From Pomacea canaliculata (Eukaryota; Mollusca; Gastropoda; Architaenioglossa; Ampullariidae): 64,000 bases of DNA. The notes under the pieces are model-generated. The model saw nothing but the letters and a program-made list of their open reading frames with translations. It did no database searches and was not told where the DNA came from. The DNA is taken from the NCBI RefSeq assembly GCF_003073045.1, contig NC_037592.1, positions 1,213,371 to 1,277,370 of the forward strand. The letters are read 5' to 3'. Below, piece after piece: positions 58,201 to 64,000 of the stretch (the stretch's first letter is position 1; each line of letters starts with the position of its first letter). The position numbers and the translations under genes were made by a program.

Positions 58201-61200
58201 CTGTTGGTGTCTGTACGAAGGTAACCTCTGAGAAGAACAGCTGTCAGCTTTGGATTTCTCTTTGTTTAGTATAATGCAATAGAAATCAGCATACTCCTCC
58301 TTTACTGTCCAGCTATTATTATACCATGCTTCCCAGTTTCTACTTCATTATATGAATTTTATTTCTTTCTGTATCCTGTTTCTAAACCCTCTTTACTGTG
58401 AAATTCACTGCTTATTGCACTCTCTTTACTATAATGTTCATTGTCTTCGGTGCACTCTTTGCTACGATTTTCATTGCTGGCTGTACCCTCTGTCTGTTCT
58501 AATGTCTAATTGTCTTCTTTCACCCAGTTTCTGTTCCTAATTCAATATGAAGATTTTGCTTTATTCATCATCATCTGTTACAGTACATTCTCTTTCTTGT
58601 GATGGTATTTGCTGGAGAGCTGGCCGCTGGGATCCTGGCCGCTGTGTACAAGACTGAGGTATGAGGCTGTCATACGTGCTCATACTTTGTACATGCAAAG
58701 AAATGTGGTGCCATCAGTCACATTAATTATCATGTGTATTTATGGAGCATAGTTATAATGTGTAGTTATGGAGGATAGTTGAAGATATGGACTCTGCCTT
58801 GATGATAGAAAACTGTTTGAATTAATGTCATGTAGTGGTAATTCCCATGGAGTAAATAAAATCTGCTGTCTTGATAAACTGCAATGAGGCAGGTTAGTCA
58901 GAAATGAGAGGATAAGAGATAGGGATGAGGGTGACAATGACAGGTTGTATGATAAATACTGAAAAAGTGAGATGTCAAAGTAAATGTTTGGCTTTTGATA
59001 CTAATGGCAAAATCAACCAGAAAAAGGCAACTCATCATCAAGGGAAGATTATTCAGACTTTTAAGTTTGACCTTGGACTTCAGTCTGACATTGTTTTTGT
59101 CCACAGATTATAAAGAAGTTTGAGACAGAATTAGGAACATCCATCAAAATAGACTACAGAGAAAAATCATCATGGGATGTGGTCCAGGCAAAAGTATGAT
59201 GGTGTTTGGTCAGAGAGCATTACCTGTACTAGTGAATTTCTTTGGTTTTGATGCAAACAACTTGGTTCTCCTAATTGCCTATTATCTTGAACAATATGCC
59301 ATTGTCAGTGACACATAAATTACCAGAGCAGTCCTAACAGTAGTTTATTAGCAGAAGAACATTGGGTGAAGGATGTGGTTGCAGCTCTGGCAATGTCCTT
59401 TGTTTACAGTAGTTCAGTTGCAAACTAGTGGTAATTCTAGTTCATAAGGAGAAACACCATTAAGCGGAGTTCAGTAGGAGACTAATAATGCTCATTTATC
59501 AGTATGAGAAATGCTCTAGATAAAAGCTATAGTAATGTGTTGTGTTTACAGCTGGAGTGCTGTGGCGCAGTTTCTGTAAATGACTATGATAACAGCACAT
59601 GGCAGACCAAGCAGCAGCCAGGGGTGAGAGTCTTAATAACTTAAATTTATATATATATACATTTAAATATATAACTTACAATGCAATTTTTTGGTTGCCA
59701 AACAGCCTATTAATATTAATTTTGACTATTACAATAAACTATTTTGTTGAATTGCAGTGCAACGTAATGCTCTTCGAGTTTTTGAGACATGATTTTTTTT
59801 GTTTTGTTTTTACTCTAAGAATATAACATTTAGCTGTATGTTAGTAGGAGTCATTTAAAATCTCTGAAGATAAATAGCCTATAAGTAAGCAGCCCTACAG
59901 TGGCTAATCCAGGTGTCTAGTAGAGGTGGGAATATGAATGTGAATATGAGATGAGATCTTTTTTTCCAATACAGATATATAATCAGATATAAATACGAGA
60001 GGAGATTTGTTTTCTTCCATAGATATATAATCACAAAAGCATCCTGAAAGAAATGTATATATGCACACAGCCACACCCAGTCCTTTGACTCATGAAGAAG
60101 TCACAAACAGAAAATGTGTACATTACTCGTTAGGGGAAGTTTGAGATGTTCAGGCAGTACATGTACCTAAAATTGTAAGTCTTAACTTATTTTTAGTCAC
60201 AGCCTGCAGTAATATTTATTAAGGAAAAGTGTTGTAAGAGCTTGTTAAAAATGTTTTTCGTTGTAGATTAAAATCCCTGCATCATGCTGTATCCTGTCGA
60301 GTGATGGCAATCCTGAAAATGAAGATGAATGCAAGGCAAAGATTTCTAAGTACTTTGAGCAGGTATGTCTGTAATCTCATGTGTTCTTGGCTGTCTTCTT
60401 ATATGGACAGTCAAGTATGCAGAAATAGCCAAAAGATAAGGTTTAATGGCATTTGCTTAGACCAGATGTGCTTGTGTCACTTGATAGTTTAAAGAAGAGA
60501 GGTTGGAAATGTGTTAAAAAAGGTTCTTGAGCCAGCAAAAGTTTATGGTCATGTGAACCATCTTCGTTCATTTTGTTTTTGGTGTGCAATATGTCAAGGA
60601 CCTATCATGGACATTTGTTTGGGCACAAATGAAAATTTTCTTCCTCAGTCAGCAGAATGAATGCATTAGTTCAACCATAGAGTAATGCAGATTGTGCAAG
60701 AGTCATATTTCTGTAGGACTGGCACACCTGCTGCTTCTTCAGTGGGATCAGTAGAGTCTTAAAAATTCTGAAGTCCGAAAAGCACAGGAATACTTCCAAT
60801 ATTTTGTGAATCATTTTAGCAATAGCACATCTGTATTGCTGGACAGATACTAGATGCCATTTCTTATTTTCAGCCATGCAAAGACAAACTTGTCCAGTGG
60901 GTGGAGTCTCACAGTGTCATCCTCATTGGTGTTGGCTGTGGCATAGCTGGTCTGCAGGTTGGTCTATAGTAACATAGTAATATTGTTTGTTCCCTGTCTT
61001 CTGTGTTTGTCTTTTATTACTTTTCTGTATGGTTGTTTCTCCTTCCATCCTTTATATTATATGCCTTCTATTTGTCTTAAGTGCAGAGAGCATGCTCCTT
61101 CATGAGCGTGATTATGTACTATATAAATCACACGTTTATTATTATTAAATCATGTCTGTAGCGGTATAGTAATGTGTCTATAGTAATGCAATAATATCAT

Positions 61201-61772
61201 GGAACAAGAAAGAGAATATTTCTAGTTTGAACTTCTTGAGACTACAATAAGAGGAATGGAATGTGAGTTGAACACACAATGCTGTCTGCACTGTAGATCA
61301 GGCTTTATCTGAAGTACCTTCAAATCAGCTTATGTGTACCTAAAGGTGCAGAGCAAAAAGTATTGAGATGTTGAGATTACTCACTCCAGATATGTTGCTG
61401 GGTGCTTACAGGTAGTGTTTGTGACCCCTAAGTAACAGACAAGCAGCCCCGTTCACTCTTCTTTTCCCATATCCACTGAGAAATTCAGCCGTTAAAATAT
61501 GGGTTTTCTTTTGTGCACATAGGGGTGTTTTTGTAATGATTATGTACATTTATTATGTTTGCGTGTGCACATGATGTGTTTGTAATGTATGTGTACATTT
61601 TATTCTGTTGGTGTATACTAGTGTTGTATGTAGATAGGTGCATGTAATTTTTTGTGTATATGCCTGCTTTAGTTAATCTGTTGCTGTACTGTCTTTTTTT
61701 GTTTGTCTGCAGATATTTGGCCTGATCTTTGCTATACTTCTTTGCCGAAGTGTTGATCAGGAGAAATACTAA
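55269..61772 (+). CDS. tetraspanin, 8 coding exons
   Basis: Four-pass membrane organiser that forms tetraspanin-enriched microdomains with integrins, receptors and other partners. Exons: 55269-55328, 57835-58041, 58584-58658, 59107-59193, 59552-59623, 60267-60362, 60874-60957, 61713-61772; every intron is GT-AG in phase 0, giving 246 residues, a usual length. TM1 lies at about 11-34 and TM2 at 57-75, followed by FCGCCGAIRNSKCLLGFY, the conserved small-loop/TM3 junction. TM3 is at about 90-110. The large extracellular loop has the hallmark CCG (146-148, LECCGA), PASCC (C174, C175), C189 and C201: six cysteines, hence a predicted three-disulfide loop. A likely N-glycosylation site is N157-S-T. 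TM4 is at about 215-238, with a short tail RSVDQEKY. Closest in layout to the CD9/CD81/TSPAN group; the exact paralogue cannot be told by eye. Confidence 0.95.
56170..56210 (+). repeat. fragment of the SINE 3' end
   Basis: TGATATAGCCGTAGCTGCTG then GCATTGCATAA matches the 3' portion of the SINE at 62729-62885 (GTAGCCTTAATTGCTGGCTT) and the fragment at 57533-57565. In tetraspanin intron 1. Confidence 0.45.
57090..57295 (-). repeat. retroelement 3' part with GGGATTAATAAAGT tail
   Basis: On the minus strand it runs from TATGCAAAAGCAATAGGC through TTTGTGCCATCCGCAGTTCA, a (GT)n tract and TGTACC to TTGCCTGTTGGGATTAATAA followed by AGTC. The tail is that of 3975-4002 and 6673-6700, here with a longer body, so the three are one family. 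In tetraspanin intron 1. Confidence 0.55.
57533..57565 (+). repeat. fragment of the SINE 3' end
   Basis: AATATAGCCTTCATTGCTGG followed by CTTGGCATAAA, nearly the same as the end of the SINE at 62729-62885. Confidence 0.5.
61078..61150 (+). repeat. retroelement tail related to 33205-33300
   Basis: AGTGCAGAGAGCATGCTCC, then GAGCGTGATTATGTACTATA followed by TAAATCACACG and (TTA)n. Same layout as the GCGC...ACAAATA tail at 33205-33300, but diverged. In the last tetraspanin intron. Confidence 0.4.
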
Positions 61773-62080
61773 GTGGGACAAAAGCTGTGGATGTCCCTTA
61801 TAACAGTCTCCATTGCTTAACGATGGTTGGTAGCAAGTCATGATTCATCTTCTGCATCTGTAAAAGCTTTATACTTAAGTAATGTGTGTTGACTTGTGCA
61901 ATTGCCACATATAATAGAAATTGGAAATGGCAAGTGTTGAAGGAACAAAAAAAAAAGGAAATTGCTTTGTTGATGAAATGTGAATGCTCTTTTCAGATAA
62001 GACCAAAAAAAAAACTGCTTGCGAAAAAGTTGCAGACTGGCTCAGTTTTAGCTGATGAAGATGTAATAAGAACTTTGGCA

Positions 62081-62086
62081 AATAAA
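62081..62086 (+). terminator. candidate poly(A) signal of the tetraspanin gene
   Basis: AATAAA 309 bp after the stop at 61772. A second AATAAA at 62594-62599 is an alternative for a longer 3' UTR. Confidence 0.4.
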
Positions 62087-62728
62087 GACATTTTCAGTGG
62101 CCATCAGCAGGTTGCAGAACAAAGACTTCTTTGAATTTGTTGGTAAAGTCCTTGCAGAATAGGACAGATAGAAAGTACTGACAGCTGAGTAGTTAATGTT
62201 TTTTGTTAATTCCATGTTCTTGCTTTCTAAAAATTACCAAAGTTGGACCATTTACATGGCTTCTCTACACATCAAGCATTCTATCTCTCAAAGTGTCACA
62301 AATGCTGTATTGTTGGTTGTATGTGTTTTTTTTTTTTTTACTGTATGCTTAAGTAGCTTTAATAGAGCCAAATATAATTTTAATTTAGAAAAAGAGCTTT
62401 TTTCAAAGACTATAATGAGAGCAAATTTTTTTTCTTTTCATAAATCAGTGTGAAAGAGGTAAGATGGAAAGGTTTTAAAAGAGCATATTGATCAAAGCAA
62501 ACGGGAGATAAACGGGCTCCATTAAAGAGCTTTTCTCATGAAAACTGGAGTGAACAGGAATTGATGATACTTAAATATTCCATAAGATTAAATAATAAAA
62601 TTTAATGTTAATGTGCTGAGCAAGGAGTAATCTCATTTTGTATTAATGTATTTGTGTTCACAAGGTTCTAATCTCTTGTAAATGTAAGGGTGGGGTTTAT
62701 TTTTGAGTTGTTCACTGTGTTTAGAGAA

Positions 62729-62885
62729 GGCGGTCTGGTGGTGCAGCAGTTAGCACCTGTCACAAATACAGTGAGGGTTGGCTGTCCTGGGTTCAGCATC
62801 TCGTCTCGGGCACGCTGTTCTTTCTGTTTATAGGGCTGGCTGCCTTGTATGTAGCCTTAATTGCTGGCTTGGCCTTAAATACAAA
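62729..62885 (+). mobile_element. tRNA-derived SINE, copy 2
   Basis: Starts GGCGGTCTGGTGGTGCAGCA (A-box region), then AATACAGTGAGGGTT and CCTGGGTTCAGCATCTCG (B-box region). It continues TCGGGCACGCTGTTCTTTCT and GGCTGGCTGCCTTG, and ends GCCTTAATTGCTGGCTTGGC plus A-rich sequence. It matches 18558-18415 (minus) along the same order, and its tail matches 56170-56210 and 57533-57565. Confidence 0.75.
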
Positions 62886-64000
62886 TTTTTCCCCTTCCCC
62901 GCTCCCTCCTTCTTGTTAACGTGGATCTCTCTTCCTGTTAATGAGGATCTCTAAAGAATGCATTGAAAAAGCTGTGTTATTTAAGAATAATTTATTTGAC
63001 AAGTGACATTGCATGAGGAACATGTCTTGATGATGGCTGCCAGATACTTGACAAATATGTTACACCCACTCACACTTGTTGCAGCCCCATGCTCCTCCAG
63101 GAGTAGCAAGGACTCACACTCGCAGTCTCTTTGTACCCACATGAGATGATGAGATGCACATTACAGGTACATGTGTGCACCCACATGCACACGCATGCAC
63201 AGACACACTCACACTTGCATATACACTGTACGATATCCACACATTTCAGATTTATCACTGACCTTGTGCACAGGGGTACCCAAACAGATTTTCATGACAA
63301 GGCCCACACATTGTAAGGAGAGATATTCAACATTCAGTCCTAACTCACGACACAGCAGAGTCTGGTGAGGCTACTGCTTTGGCTATGAAACTGTTTCTCA
63401 GGTGGGATGTTCTGGTCTGAACATGTTTATACCTGAGCCAGGAGGGCATGTGACAGAATAGGCTATTGGCCAAGTGAGATGCATCAGCCACAATCTTATG
63501 TGTGCTAGGCGTAGATTGTTCCTGCAGAGGTTAGTTCCACTAGCTGCATGCATTACCTGGTTGAGTGTGACTTTTTACTTTTGGGTGCTGCTGCCGTCAG
63601 TATACTCTTGATCATCAGAATGTCCTTTTATACTTTATTATAAACTACCACATTGTTTCTTCTTCTCCTGGATGGTTATTTATTTGTCATCTGAATCTCA
63701 GTATGGAGGCACAGGTAGCTGGTATAGGGTTTGGAAGCACAGTATGCATATATTTGGTGACAGATTCAGGATAAGTTACTCAGCTCTCATGGTATAGGCG
63801 GTTGTATATAGTGGAGTAAGGAAATGCTTATATTACCAAGTAAGACTGAATGGCTGCCTCACTAGTCTTGAAAACCATGTTGCTATAGTTCATTTAAGAC
63901 TTTTTCCTTGTCATAGCATGTTGTTTGTATACATATTGTTATTTCTGAAATCTACATTTTTGTCATCGTTTTAAAGTCAGCATTTATTGAAATGTCTTTT
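62886..64000. other. intergenic end of the window
   Basis: A (CA)n-rich tract lies at 63171-63240. 63380-63600 reads like a LINE 3' UTR (AAACTGTTTCTCAGGTGGGA, CCTGAGCCAGGAGGGCATGT), but no coding or tail confirms it. No gene supported. Confidence 0.35.

Overview
This 64 kb window is intron-rich animal nuclear DNA, probably from a mollusc (perhaps a gastropod). That placement is an inference. It rests on spliced genes of general bilaterian type, an AT-rich background, LINE, hAT and tRNA-derived SINE relics, and long tetranucleotide arrays. There is no operon structure, rRNA, convincing tRNA gene or CRISPR array.

Layout. 1-261 is the end of a hAT-like element. 1491-8196 (+) is an eight-exon zinc transporter of the ZnT1/SLC30A1 type, with a decayed LINE in one intron. 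8.7-14 kb has no recognisable gene. 14036-15651 (-) holds three phase-compatible exons of an unrecognised gene. 15.7-32 kb is repeat-dominated: SINE and LINE remnants, a 2.05 kb (ACTC)n array abutting a tRNA-like element, several minisatellites and a CpG-rich island. 32.5-34.3 kb is a broken, spliced hAT transposase. 34.96-37.09 kb is a hAT-like interval containing an antisense hAT domain and a LINE RNase H piece. 37.4-37.7 kb is a foldback element.

40746-42608 (-) is a small Rieske [2Fe-2S] protein (RFESD type) with an apparent one-base deletion at its cluster motif. It diverges from 43333-51634 (+), a mitochondrial class I release factor (MTRF1L type) whose fifth intron contains a 3.2 kb LINE flanked by a perfect 14 bp target duplication. 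A 348 bp foldback MITE-like element lies just downstream at 51896-52243. 55269-61772 (+) is an eight-exon tetraspanin. The last 2 kb holds its 3' region, a SINE and simple repeats.

The genes do not form one pathway. The only plausible functional pairing is the divergent RFESD/MTRF1L promoter. I found no new multi-gene system. The unusual content is repeat biology: the giant array on a tRNA-like element, foldbacks, nested hAT/LINE relics, and an unrecognised spliced gene. All gene models come from reading splice sites and frames by eye; no search was run.
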